DNA of 64,000 nt, taken from the NCBI GenBank assembly GCA_902773005.1, contig CACYCS010000004.1, forward strand, positions 31,536 through 95,535. Reading direction: 5' to 3'. The notes under the pieces are model-generated. The model ran no database searches. It saw only the letters and a program-made list of their open reading frames with translations, and was not told where the DNA came from. This document shows, in pieces, positions 37,748 through 46,063 of the stretch (its first letter is position 1; every line of letters starts with the position of its first letter). This DNA is from an uncultured Erysipelotrichaceae bacterium (GTDB taxonomy: Bacteria; Bacillota_I; Bacilli_A; RFN20; CAG-826). Position numbers and translations under genes: made by a program.

Positions 37748-38461
37748 ATGTTGCCTGAACAATCTTTGAACATCTATTGCGATGAATCCTGCCATCTGAT
37801 TGGCGATAGCTCCAGAGTCATGGGGCTAGGCGCGATCGGATGCCTTGAATCCCAAAAAGAAGCGGTGGTGGATATGATTCACCGCATCAAGGACTATTAC
37901 GGATATAGCTTCGCTGAAATCAAATGGTCCCAGATCACCACGAACCAAGTTCCGATGATCAAAACGTTAATCGACTACTTTTTCAAGTGCCCCTATCTTT
38001 CCTTTCGCGCGATCATCATCCCCAATAAGCGCGAAGTCGCGCAGGACAAAACGGTCGTGCAGTTCGACGAGTGGTATTACAAGATGTACTACCAGCTGCT
38101 TATCGTGATGCTTGACCGCTACCCCCGGGGCAACAACATCTTCATCGACCGAAAGGACACCCAAGGCAAAGCCAAGATCAAAAAGCTCTTCGAGATTCTT
38201 TCGCGAGCAACCAATGGCGAGGAGGCGGTGGATGGCATCGTTGAAATCGATTCCCATTGCTCCGACTTGCTTCAGGTAAGCGACCTATTTACCGGGATGC
38301 TCGTTTTCCATAAGCGCGGGCTATCCAAACGAGGGAATCCCGCGAAGGTCGCGGTGCTTAACCATTTGCTTACCAAGGTGTCGGTGGATTACAGCACGCC
38401 GCCAGACGAGAAAAAGTTTAATTTGTTCTATTGGGAGGGTGCATCTCATGTTCGAGGATGA
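37748..38461 (+). CDS. DUF3800 family protein
   Basis: 237 aa. The N-terminus NIYCDESCHLIGD carries the Asp-Glu-Ser of DUF3800, and the C-terminal DSHCSDLLQVSDLFTGM carries the later acidic cluster; the family has an RNase H-like fold and occurs in mobile or defence contexts. FIDRKDTQGKAKIKKLFEIL in the middle also fits. AGAGGAGG lies 8 nt before the ATG. It overlaps the next gene by 14 bp, making a two-gene unit. Nuclease activity is an inference from the fold. Confidence 0.82.
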   Translation: MLPEQSLNIYCDESCHLIGDSSRVMGLGAIGCLESQKEAVVDMIHRIKDYYGYSFAEIKWSQITTNQVPMIKTLIDYFFKCPYLSFRAIIIPNKREVAQDKTVVQFDEWYYKMYYQLLIVMLDRYPRGNNIFIDRKDTQGKAKIKKLFEILSRATNGEEAVDGIVEIDSHCSDLLQVSDLFTGMLVFHKRGLSKRGNPAKVAVLNHLLTKVSVDYSTPPDEKKFNLFYWEGASHVRG

Positions 38462-39032
38462 TTACGTGTTTTTCCGCAAATACTTGGCAAATCTTAATCG
38501 GTTTAACCTTTGCGGAACTACTTATGCCCCTTTTGTTTCGCAAGATAAAGACCTTTGGAACCTCATGGATAGGCCTGACATCTTTTGGCATCTAGTGACC
38601 TCTTCCAAGACGAAGGATTGCACGAACAATTCACCTATTGTCCCTTGCTGCAACACCCTTGAGATGTCGGGGTGCGACGAGATATCCGAAGCAAATGACG
38701 TGCTTCATTGCATCTCGCGCGTGCCTTGCCCTTATCGCGCGAGAGGGATGAGATCCCTCAAATTGATCATGGATAGCTTGGCTTATGGCAATGTACACGG
38801 CATCTCAGCTGCGCTATACAAAGATCAGTCAGGCGCGAAGAAGATGGTGATCCGCCGCAAATGCGGATGCCTCGATTACGTTTGCATCTTCAAGTGCTAC
38901 CCATACCGATATGAGGCCAAAGGAACGGTTAGGCCGATCAGGCTTATCACCGCGTTCCCGCTTGCCTATCGATCGATGATCAGAAAGTTCGACAAGATCA
39001 TCGGCGAGCAGGGCTTAACGATCGAGCAATGA
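38448..39032 (+). CDS. Cysteine-rich unknown protein paired with DUF3800
   Basis: 194 aa. It contains ten or more cysteines, many in pairs (IVPCCNTLEMSGC, CGCLDYVCIFKC), which suggests metal binding, and a C-terminal block YEAKGTVRPIRLITAFPL of a kind seen at the end of small nuclease-toxin folds. I recognise no family. ATG 38448 is preferred because a GGAGG lies 9 nt upstream; a GTG at 38439 is in frame. The 14 bp overlap with the DUF3800 gene implies the two act together. Confidence 0.65.
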   Translation: MFEDDYVFFRKYLANLNRFNLCGTTYAPFVSQDKDLWNLMDRPDIFWHLVTSSKTKDCTNNSPIVPCCNTLEMSGCDEISEANDVLHCISRVPCPYRARGMRSLKLIMDSLAYGNVHGISAALYKDQSGAKKMVIRRKCGCLDYVCIFKCYPYRYEAKGTVRPIRLITAFPLAYRSMIRKFDKIIGEQGLTIEQ

Positions 39033-39151
39033 CCTTTCGCTTGCCTCGTAGTGGATAATTCGCAGGGGTCGTGGATCTATTTTCGCTTTCCCAAAGTGGC
39101 TCAAAGGACAAATATGCCAAATCGAAGTTTCACGCATCCCCATAAATGGGA

Positions 39152-39157
39152 TATAAT
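39152..39157 (+). promoter_or_regulatory. -10 box of gpmA
   Basis: TATAAT centred in the small palindrome GGGATATAATCCC. The leader that follows is about 30 nt and carries AAAGGAA before ATG 39194. Confidence 0.45.
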
Positions 39158-39193
39158 CCCAATCGGTATCAAACGAAAGGAACCAATATCAAA

Positions 39194-39901
39194 ATGATCA
39201 AATTAGTGCTGATCCGCCACGGCCAGTCCGAATGGAACCTCAAGAACCTCTTCACCGGCTGGACCGATGTCGAGCTTTCCGAGCAGGGCGTCCGCGAAGC
39301 TCACGAAGCCGGCAAGCTTCTCAAAGAAAAGGGCTATACCTTCGACGTCGCTTTCTCCTCTACCCTTAAGCGCGCCAACAACACCATGGACTTCGCTCTT
39401 GGTGAGATGGGGCTAGACAAGCTTCCGAAGTTCTATTCCTGGAGACTCAACGAGCGTCATTACGGTGCTCTTCAGGGCTTGAACAAAGCTGAATCCGCTT
39501 TGAAGTGGGGCGATGAGCAAGTCCATCTCTGGAGGCGTTCCGCCGACGTTCCTCCTCTAGCGCTTACCAAAGATGATGAAAGGTGGCCTGGCAACCAAAA
39601 GAAGTATCAGGATCTTATCGCCAAGGGAGAGATGACCCTTGATGATTGCCCATTGACCGAGTGCCTTATCGACACCGCCAAGCGCGTCAAACCCTATTGG
39701 GACGAGAAGATCGCGCCGGAGATCAAAGCAGGCAAGAAGGTCCTCATCGCTGCCCATGGCAACTCGCTTCGCGCCATTGTCATGATGCTTGAGAATCTCA
39801 CCCCTGAGCAGATCGTCTCCGTCGAAATCCCGACCGGCAAACCGCTTGTTTATGAGCTTGACGAGAAAGACCTCAAGGTTCTCAACAAGTATTACCTCTA
39901 A
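39194..39901 (+). CDS. gpmA: 2,3-bisphosphoglycerate-dependent phosphoglycerate mutase
   Basis: 235 aa. It interconverts 3- and 2-phosphoglycerate in glycolysis. RHGQSEWN holds the phosphorylated His 9; [29 protein letters not shown] and [11 protein letters not shown] (second His) are complete. Start ATG 39194 gives the canonical [11 protein letters not shown]-terminus; 16 extra codons upstream in the ORF include the -10 box and are not coding. Confidence 0.95.
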   Translation: MIKLVLIRHGQSEWNLKNLFTGWTDVELSEQGVREAHEAGKLLKEKGYTFDVAFSSTLKRANNTMDFALGEMGLDKLPKFYSWRLNERHYGALQGLNKAESALKWGDEQVHLWRRSADVPPLALTKDDERWPGNQKKYQDLIAKGEMTLDDCPLTECLIDTAKRVKPYWDEKIAPEIKAGKKVLIAAHGNSLRAIVMMLENLTPEQIVSVEIPTGKPLVYELDEKDLKVLNKYYL

Positions 39902-39924
39902 TATTTGCTAAGACAATATTCTCT

Positions 39925-39952
39925 AAAAGTCGCGAACTGATCGCGGCTTTTT
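39925..39952 (+). terminator. Terminator after gpmA
   Basis: AAAAGTCGCG (39925-39934) pairs with CGCGGCTTTT (39942-39951) across a 7 nt loop and runs into T residues. Confidence 0.85.
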
Positions 39953-39971
39953 ATCATTCAGCCATTCTTCA

Positions 39972-40110
39972 AAGTATGAAGGAGTATGAAAGAATCATAA
40001 AAGTATGAAAGAGTATGAAAGAATCCTAAAAGTATGAAGAAGTATGAAAGAACTTGAAAAGTATGAAGGAGTATGAAAAAATTTTAAAAGTATGAAGGAG
40101 TATGAAAGGA
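39972..40110 (+). repeat. Helically phased direct-repeat array 1 (GTATGAA words)
   Basis: Four complete 29 bp units and most of a fifth begin at 39972, 40001, 40030, 40059 and 40088. Each holds two GTATGAA words, 10 bp apart. Word positions are 39974, 39984, 40003, 40013, 40032, 40042, 40061, 40071, 40090 and 40100, giving spacings of 10 and 19 in strict alternation. The array ends 9 nt before the ATPase ATG at 40119 and fills the space after the gpmA terminator, so it is probably the operator of that gene. Confidence 0.92.
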
Positions 40111-40118
40111 ACGACGAT

Positions 40119-41171
40119 ATGAAGGACTACCAGAATAACCCATTTACCTTGTCTTTCGGCAACAAGCCAATCAAATACATCGCGAGGGTCAGCGAGAAAA
40201 GAGAGCTTATTGAAAACATAACGAACGACCCTCCGCTATCTCATTATTATGTGATTACTGGCGTGCGTGGTTCAGGAAAAACAGTTCTTTTGACGTCGCT
40301 TTCCAAATATTTTGAGAATCTCGATGACTATGTTGTAGTTGAATTGAATCCTTCGGACGATTTAAGAGAATCCCTTGCTGCCAAACTCTATTCTAAATGC
40401 CTTGTGAAGCGGCTGTTTGTAGAAAAGACGCTGAGCCTTTCCTTCACAGGCGTCACGTTCTCGCTTAGCGGTAAGAACCCTGTCTTTAATATCGATGATC
40501 TTTTGGACAGAATGTTCCAAGAGCTTGAGAAACAAAATAAAAAAGTGCTCGTTCTAATTGATGAAGCCACGAACAGTAATTACCTAAAACAATTTGCCTT
40601 ATCGAGCCAAATCCTCATTAGACGAGATTATTCCTTATTCGTTGTTATGACTTGTCTATATGAGAACATCAGCGCAATTGAAAGCGAGAATAATCTGACC
40701 TTTTTAGCCAGAGCGCCTCGCGTTGTTGTTGCTCCTCTGAGCATTCCGGCAATCGCGAATTCCTATTACGAGATATTCGATATCGATAATAATCAGGCAA
40801 TCGAACTTGCAAAGCTCACCAAGGGATACGCTTTCGCTTTCCAGCTTCTTGGCTATCTTTTCTTTGAGAGCCACGATAAAGCAATTACAGCATCATTACT
40901 AAATGAGTTTGATCAGTACTTGGAAGAATTCGTATATCAACAAATATGGAAGGGTCTTTCACAAGTCGAAAAGAAAATACTCAAGAGCTTTGCTTCGGAT
41001 GGACCGGTTCGAGTTTCAACAATTATGGAAAGTGCCGGGATGAAAAAGGAGTCCTTCTCAAAGTATAGAGACAGGTTGATAAAGAAAGGCATTGTATTCG
41101 CACCATCGCATGGCGAGCTTGCATTTACTTTGCCCCGTTTTGAAGTGTTTGTCTCAACGAGACTGTACTAA
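40119..41171 (+). CDS. AAA/archaeal-type ATPase with C-terminal winged helix (phased-repeat type)
   Basis: 350 aa. It begins NNPFTLSFGNKPIKYIAR, has P-loop GVRGSGKT (48-55) and Walker B VLVLIDEA (143-150), and ends in a winged-helix-like domain (about 280-350) that should bind DNA. It is a clear paralogue of the 57848-58912 product: both share NPFxLxFGxxPxKYxxR and TKGYAFAFQxLGY. The family resembles archaeal-type STAND/Orc-like ATPases. Codons are more AT-rich than in neighbours, suggesting acquisition. ATG 40119 is chosen over 40092, which lies in the repeat array. Function unknown. Confidence 0.82.
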   Translation: MKDYQNNPFTLSFGNKPIKYIARVSEKRELIENITNDPPLSHYYVITGVRGSGKTVLLTSLSKYFENLDDYVVVELNPSDDLRESLAAKLYSKCLVKRLFVEKTLSLSFTGVTFSLSGKNPVFNIDDLLDRMFQELEKQNKKVLVLIDEATNSNYLKQFALSSQILIRRDYSLFVVMTCLYENISAIESENNLTFLARAPRVVVAPLSIPAIANSYYEIFDIDNNQAIELAKLTKGYAFAFQLLGYLFFESHDKAITASLLNEFDQYLEEFVYQQIWKGLSQVEKKILKSFASDGPVRVSTIMESAGMKKESFSKYRDRLIKKGIVFAPSHGELAFTLPRFEVFVSTRLY

Positions 41172-41341
41172 AAAACGCCGAACTCGTCCGTCCAGCGCAC
41201 TTCCTTTCTGCATCGGCAGATGGAATGTCATTATCATAATTGAATTTGGGAATTTGACAATAGGATTTCCAGCACCGACAGATAGATTTTCGGTCTGTTT
41301 ATCGTCTGTGCCATAACGCTTTGCAGGGCTCGATCATAGAA

Positions 41342-41369
41342 TTGACTGTTCGCCCCCCAAACCTATAAT
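41342..41369 (+). promoter_or_regulatory. Promoter of the solute-binding lipoprotein gene
   Basis: TTGACT (41342-41347), a 16 nt spacer and TATAAT (41364-41369). The leader of about 43 nt contains AGGAGG at 41401. Confidence 0.7.
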
Positions 41370-41418
41370 AAAACAAACGGTTGCTTGCTTATGGGGTTGT
41401 AGGAGGCAATTTATCTTT

Positions 41419-42639
41419 ATGAAAAGGATTGCGATTTGTCTAATTTCGAGTTGCTTTTTGGCTTCGTGCTCGACGCCAGTAACGATTTCAAGCTCGAACC
41501 CGACATCCATCTCAGCTGAAAAGGATATATCCATCACGATCTCGGTTGCTGACGAGGCTGAGCACAGACTTGCTAAGACCATGGTTTCCGATTTCATCGC
41601 TTCCAAAAACTATGGATTTGACGTTGAAGTGCAGTTTTTCCCTGCCTATGCCGAATCACACGGCAAGTCCGCCTTTGAAGAAGCTGACATTCTCTATGCT
41701 GACGTCGAGGCCATCTCAGCTAACATAGACGCAGGCATTGAATTCGAACCGATCGATGCCAAAGCGTACCAAGACACTGAGTTCTATGCGGAATCTGAAT
41801 TCAAGGAGGATGGGACATACTTTTGTTATCCTTTCTCAGTTGTACCGCATGAGCTGGTTTACTATGACAAATCCGTTTTTGCGGAGGAGGATCTATTGAC
41901 CTGGGATGCCGTGTTTGCGAAAGCCGCGACTTTGAACCGGGTCGTTTCATGGGACCCTGAGTCGATATTTGCCAAGACGGCTTTCTTCTACGGCGCTGGC
42001 GCCACAACCGAATTCACCTATGGGAAAGAATTCAAAGTCGCCGCGGTCGACGATACGTACGCGTCAAATGGTTTGCCTGCGGCGAAGGCGATGTCCCGAA
42101 TGTACGCTAATGAATGCTTGAGCCCTAAACCCTTCGGTCCATCTGACGGCGTAGTGCCTGCGCTGAGCCAAGGAGGAATATGGAACCTTGATGCCGCAAA
42201 GACCCTGTATGGCGATAACTTAGGAATTGCCCCGTTCCCTGGATACCTCCACAATGGCGGGATCATCCCCTGCAAAGCAGCGGTTTCTGCACAGGGACTC
42301 GTTGTCAAGGCGACCGAGGACGCGCAGAAGAAGATGGCTGCAAATGACCTTGCACGGCTTCTTTCTTCCGCTGAGACCCAAAAAGCATATGCTGAGGCTA
42401 AAGCGGAAGTTATGCCTGCGATGAAGGGCGTAATCGGTGAAGGTGCAATGGACGAGCTCCATCGCGCCGTGGCCGCCCAAGCGAATCAAGGATTCGCCCT
42501 GCCGAACGAGTTCGATTGGCTTTACACCTATCTGCCTGAGCTCGAAGGCAACATTCGCTCTACCGCAGGGGCAGCAACCGACCAAGTGCTTCAAGGCTAT
42601 CTTGACGATTACCACCAGAAGGTCATTGACATAAAATAG
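41419..42639 (+). CDS. Extracellular solute-binding lipoprotein (family 1-like), orphan
   Basis: 406 aa. Signal peptide with lipobox LASC (Cys about 17), then a periplasmic-binding-protein fold of the maltose-binding type: EEADILYADVEAIS, YCYPFSVVPHELVYYDKSVF-like middle, and IAPFPGYL late in the chain. Such proteins capture sugars for ABC importers. No permease or ATPase gene is near, so it either works with a transporter elsewhere or has another role. The substrate is unknown. Confidence 0.8.
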   Translation: MKRIAICLISSCFLASCSTPVTISSSNPTSISAEKDISITISVADEAEHRLAKTMVSDFIASKNYGFDVEVQFFPAYAESHGKSAFEEADILYADVEAISANIDAGIEFEPIDAKAYQDTEFYAESEFKEDGTYFCYPFSVVPHELVYYDKSVFAEEDLLTWDAVFAKAATLNRVVSWDPESIFAKTAFFYGAGATTEFTYGKEFKVAAVDDTYASNGLPAAKAMSRMYANECLSPKPFGPSDGVVPALSQGGIWNLDAAKTLYGDNLGIAPFPGYLHNGGIIPCKAAVSAQGLVVKATEDAQKKMAANDLARLLSSAETQKAYAEAKAEVMPAMKGVIGEGAMDELHRAVAAQANQGFALPNEFDWLYTYLPELEGNIRSTAGAATDQVLQGYLDDYHQKVIDIK

Positions 42640-42695
42640 TGAACCCCTTATTTGATTTCGTTGCCTAATTTGCGTCAGTCGAGATTTCGAAGCTC

Positions 42696-42989
42696 AGTAT
42701 AATTAATGGAAGAAAAGTTCTTGCCTCTTATTCGACAAAGAAGCTGGACGATTTCTTAAAGTGCCTTTCCATCTATGGCTCTAACGATACGGTTATCAAT
42801 AAAGACGCGTATCAGCAAAATCTTGCGAACCTTCCAAAAGGCTACAAGGAAGTTGTTATCGATGGCGGAAATCATTCTGGCTTCGGAGAATATGGCCCTC
42901 AACGCGGCGATGGCGAAGCGACAATCTCCAAGCAAGATCAAATCGCTATAACTGTGAATTCGATATCTGCCATGCTTTCGATAAGCTGA
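42696..42989 (+). pseudogene. 3' remnant of an alpha/beta hydrolase gene
   Basis: One open frame ending at TGA 42987-42989 encodes KVLASYSTKKLDDFLKCL, IYGSNDTVINKDAY and IDGGNHSGFGEYGPQRGDG. This is the C-terminal third of a dienelactone-hydrolase-like alpha/beta hydrolase, including the acid (GSND) and His (GGNHSGFG) of the triad. There is no start codon with a ribosome site, and the nucleophile part is missing upstream. So it is a truncated relic lying in a gene-poor 600 bp stretch (42640-43242). I see nothing else in that stretch except an AAACCCATTT/AAATGGGTTT inverted repeat at 43050-43103 and the promoter of the next gene. Confidence 0.75.
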
Positions 42990-43185
42990 AGCAAGAGAAC
43001 TACGATTTTGGGTTACCGATAAACTTGTAAATACCTCAAATTTCATGCAAAACCCATTTGAATTTTTTGGATTGCGGGAATTTTAGAATACATAAATGGG
43101 TTTCTTTCGAAGTAATTTTTGATCGCCTTGAGCATCGTTGATCTCAAACTAATTTTGCAACAACTAGTTTTCGCAACTAGATGTA

Positions 43186-43213
43186 TTGACACCAAATACG
43201 AGGTCTTTATAAT
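43186..43213 (+). promoter_or_regulatory. Strong promoter of the hemolysin III homologue
   Basis: Consensus TTGACA (43186-43191), a 16 nt spacer and TATAAT (43208-43213). The leader contains AAAGGAGG. Confidence 0.85.
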
Positions 43214-43242
43214 TATTGGCGTAAGCAAAGGAGGCTGAACCC

Positions 43243-43914
43243 ATGAGCGTCAAAGAAATCACGTTGCCCAAATACACATTAGGCCAGGAGCTTTGGAATT
43301 CCATTAGCCATGGCTTGGGTGGCCTTTTTGCATTGATCGCTGGTCCGTTCCTTATCATTAAGGCGGCAATGACGAACGATGTCATAAATATCGTCGCCGT
43401 GTCCTTCTATATCTTCTCGATGCTTGTTCTCTATGTCGGTAGCTGCTTGTATCATGCCCTTGCTAGAAACGACGGCAAGCGCGTCTTCCGAGTCCTAGAC
43501 CACGATAACGTTTTCTTGCTGATCATGGGAAGCTACACGCCCTATTGCTTGATTGCGTTAAGAAATCCCGCCGATGGATTCCCTTGGGGCTATGTGATCC
43601 TTGGGCTTGTGTGGGGACTTTGCATCCTAGGCATTGTCCTGAATTCCATCAATATCCATAAGTACAAAGTGATCTGCATGGTTGTCTATGTTGCGATGGG
43701 GAGTGCGATTGTGACCGCCTTCTATCCCTTGTGGTTCGCGATTGGTCCTGCCGGAGTCTTCACCCTTCTTGGAAGCGGCGTCCTCTATTGGATTGGGGCA
43801 ATGCTGTATGGATTAGGGGCCAAGAAGTCTGCATGGTGGCACACCGTGTTTCACTTCTTCGTCCTTGCGGCGACCATCCTCATGTTCTTCTCGATCTATT
43901 GCTTCGTGCTCTAG
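43243..43914 (+). CDS. Hemolysin III / YqfA family membrane protein
   Basis: 223 aa with seven membrane segments and the conserved features of the HlyIII/PAQR family: EELWNSISHGLGGL-like N-terminus (LGQELWNSISHGLGGLF), VGSCLYHAL, VLDHDNVFLLIMGSYTPY and a late WWHTVFHFFVLA with the metal-binding histidines. Family members are zinc-dependent integral membrane hydrolase relatives; hemolytic activity should not be assumed. Strong promoter and ribosome site, terminator after: monocistronic. Confidence 0.9.
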   Translation: MSVKEITLPKYTLGQELWNSISHGLGGLFALIAGPFLIIKAAMTNDVINIVAVSFYIFSMLVLYVGSCLYHALARNDGKRVFRVLDHDNVFLLIMGSYTPYCLIALRNPADGFPWGYVILGLVWGLCILGIVLNSINIHKYKVICMVVYVAMGSAIVTAFYPLWFAIGPAGVFTLLGSGVLYWIGAMLYGLGAKKSAWWHTVFHFFVLAATILMFFSIYCFVL

Positions 43915-43927
43915 ACCCCATATGCGT

Positions 43928-43968
43928 GCAGGCTCGAATTGGAATTCAATTCCAATTAGGCCTGCTTT
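43928..43968 (+). terminator. Terminator after the hemolysin III gene
   Basis: GCAGGC (43928-43933) pairs with GCCTGC (43960-43965), with an inner AATTGGAATT/AATTCCAATT stem, followed by TTT. The -10 box of the next gene starts only 8 nt later. Confidence 0.8.
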
Positions 43969-43972
43969 CATT

Positions 43973-43988
43973 TACAATGTACGCCATG
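43973..43988 (+). promoter_or_regulatory. Leaderless promoter of the M6-like protease lipoprotein gene
   Basis: TACAAT (43973-43978), squeezed between the preceding terminator and ATG 43986, leaves a 7 nt gap and no room for a ribosome site. Confidence 0.6.
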
Positions 43989-45584
43989 AAAAAGAAACCA
44001 TTTTCCAAATTCCTTATCTTGCTCCCGATGGCAGTTGCTCTGTCCGGGTGCAACGTCTACTCAATGATCTTCGGGAGCAATGACCCCTTCGCCTCGATTG
44101 GAGGCGGTGGCGCTTTTTATTCCACGGCAAAAGTCGGTGAGGAGACCCACGATGACGCGCTCATCAACTACAAGCCATCAACGGAAGGCGTATATACTCC
44201 GGATTCTGTCTTGCCCTATGGCTATCGCGATTTGAACTGGACCTCAAATGCCGATATCGTCCCCTCGACTGGAGATGTGAAGCTTCTGGTTCTACCGATT
44301 GAGCTAAGCGGCTACCAATTCAAAAGCAACATCAAGAACGACTTGTCTCTCGCACTGCAAGGCAACTCAATCAACGGATCCACAGGCTATTGGGAGTCTT
44401 TGGCCTCCTATTACGAAAAGGCCTCCTTTGGCAAGCTGAGGCTCAGTTTCGAGATCGCCGATATTTACGATTGCGGCTACACTCCCGAGCAGGCCTATAA
44501 GCTTGGCAATAACGCGATCCCCATTGTTTCCGCCGCGGTCAACAATTACAAAAGGCAAGCAGGTGTCGACCTTCAATCGCTCGATTCCGATAGCAATGGC
44601 CTAATCGATGGTGTCATTGCGATCTATTCGTGCCCCGATTTCCAGAAATCTACCAAAATTGCGAAGTTCGATACCGATCAATTCTTCTGGGCGTATTGCT
44701 ATTGGGACGTCGAAGGCGGGACCCCTAATCGCATCAGCCCAAACATGAATGTCTATTTCTGGGCTTCCTACGATTTTCTTTATAACCAATACAACCAGAT
44801 CGACGCCCATACCTTGATTCATGAATTTGGGCACATGCTAGGCCTAGACGACTACTATCCAAACAGCGAGTCCGACAAAGCCTTCTTCCCAACTGGGTGG
44901 CTCGATATGATGGACGGCAACATCCTTGACCACAATTGCTATTCAAAATCCGCTTTGGGCTGGACTATCCCGAAGGTCGTTGACGGATCGGCCGAAGTCG
45001 AAATCTCCGCCTCTTACAATACCGGCGATTGCATATTGATTCCCTCTTCCCATTGGAATGGGTCCATCTGGAGCGAATACATCCTTCTAGAGCTTTATTC
45101 TCCGCTAGGGCTTAACCTCCAGGATTCCCGCACCGCCTACGAAGGTCGCCCTCAAGGATTCACTGAGCCAGGCGTCAAAATCTATCATGTTGATTCGCGC
45201 GTCGTCTCAGGATATGCCACCACAGCTTCAAAGAGCCCGACCTACGCTTTCCATAACAGTACGACCCTCCATCCAGTCGACACCTCCACCCAATTCCGTT
45301 TCTATCGCGTCGGTCCATCCAATTGCTTTAAGGATGAGGCCATCTGCCCGACGGCGTATTCCTTGATTCACCTGATGGAAGCGAACAAGAAATTCACTTT
45401 CGCCACCGGGAACTATGCAACCAATAGCTCGCTTTTCCATGCAGGCAGCAAATTCACTCTAAGCGATTTCTCCGCCTTCTTCCCCCGCAAGACGACTCTT
45501 AACGATGGGTCGAGCTTCCCTTACGAGATCGAAGTGCAATCGGTAGGGCTTGAGTCGGCGAAGATCAAGATCACGAAGGCTTAA
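43986..45584 (+). CDS. Lipoprotein with M6-like (immune inhibitor A) metalloprotease domain
   Basis: 532 aa. Type II signal peptide with lipobox LSGC (Cys about 22). The zinc site HEFGHMLGLDDYYP (HExxHxxGxxD, a metzincin-like signature) lies at about residues 277-290, followed by WLDMMDGNILDHNCYSKSALGW, typical of M6 family proteases. So it is an extracellular surface-anchored protease. ATG 43986 is the start; the ORF upstream overlaps the terminator. smpB follows after 5 nt. Confidence 0.86.
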   Translation: MKKKPFSKFLILLPMAVALSGCNVYSMIFGSNDPFASIGGGGAFYSTAKVGEETHDDALINYKPSTEGVYTPDSVLPYGYRDLNWTSNADIVPSTGDVKLLVLPIELSGYQFKSNIKNDLSLALQGNSINGSTGYWESLASYYEKASFGKLRLSFEIADIYDCGYTPEQAYKLGNNAIPIVSAAVNNYKRQAGVDLQSLDSDSNGLIDGVIAIYSCPDFQKSTKIAKFDTDQFFWAYCYWDVEGGTPNRISPNMNVYFWASYDFLYNQYNQIDAHTLIHEFGHMLGLDDYYPNSESDKAFFPTGWLDMMDGNILDHNCYSKSALGWTIPKVVDGSAEVEISASYNTGDCILIPSSHWNGSIWSEYILLELYSPLGLNLQDSRTAYEGRPQGFTEPGVKIYHVDSRVVSGYATTASKSPTYAFHNSTTLHPVDTSTQFRFYRVGPSNCFKDEAICPTAYSLIHLMEANKKFTFATGNYATNSSLFHAGSKFTLSDFSAFFPRKTTLNDGSSFPYEIEVQSVGLESAKIKITKA

Positions 45585-45589
45585 TCACG

Positions 45590-46063
45590 ATGTCAAAGAA
45601 AAGCGGAAGCTCAGTATTGTTAGAGAACCGCAAAGCGCGATTTCTCTATTTCCTAAGCGATTTCATGACGGCTGGGATGGTGCTCACTGGCACCGAGATC
45701 AAATCCCTCCGCGCTAGAAACGCCTCTTTAAATGACTCCTATGTATACGTGAGAAACGGGGAAGTCTATGTGGCGAACATGCACATCGCCCCATATAAAG
45801 ACGGAACGGTTTATAACGTCGATCATCTTCGCGATAGGAAGCTGTTGCTCAACAAGAATGAGATCAGGAAGCTCGAAAGCCATCTCAAAGGAAGCTCAAC
45901 GACCTGCGTCCCGACGAAGGTTTTCCTTAGCAGGGGATACGCAAAGATGGAGATTGCCTTGGCGGTAGGCAAGCAAGCCCACGATAAGCGCGACGCGATT
46001 AAGGAACGCGACGCTAAAAGGGAAATCAGCCAGGCCATTCGCCGCGGCGCGAAAGGGGAATGA
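45590..46063 (+). CDS. smpB: SsrA-binding protein SmpB
   Basis: 157 aa. It delivers tmRNA to stalled ribosomes in trans-translation. Recognisable: LLENRKARFLYFLSDFMTAGMVLTGTEIKSLR, NASLNDSYVYVRNGEVYV, NMHIAPY and the basic C-terminal tail KRDAIKERDAKREI. ssrA is not in the window. Its stop overlaps the next start (ATGA). Confidence 0.95.
   Translation: MSKKSGSSVLLENRKARFLYFLSDFMTAGMVLTGTEIKSLRARNASLNDSYVYVRNGEVYVANMHIAPYKDGTVYNVDHLRDRKLLLNKNEIRKLESHLKGSSTTCVPTKVFLSRGYAKMEIALAVGKQAHDKRDAIKERDAKREISQAIRRGAKGE

Noticed and set aside
40092..40118. ATG 40092 as the start of the first phased-repeat ATPase.
   Set aside because: It is part of the repeat words, and the paralogue aligns from NPF shortly after ATG 40119.
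43050..43103. Inverted repeat AAACCCATTT/AAATGGGTTT as an insertion-sequence end or terminator.
   Set aside because: The arms are 34 nt apart with no transposase between them and no T run after them, so the function is unclear.
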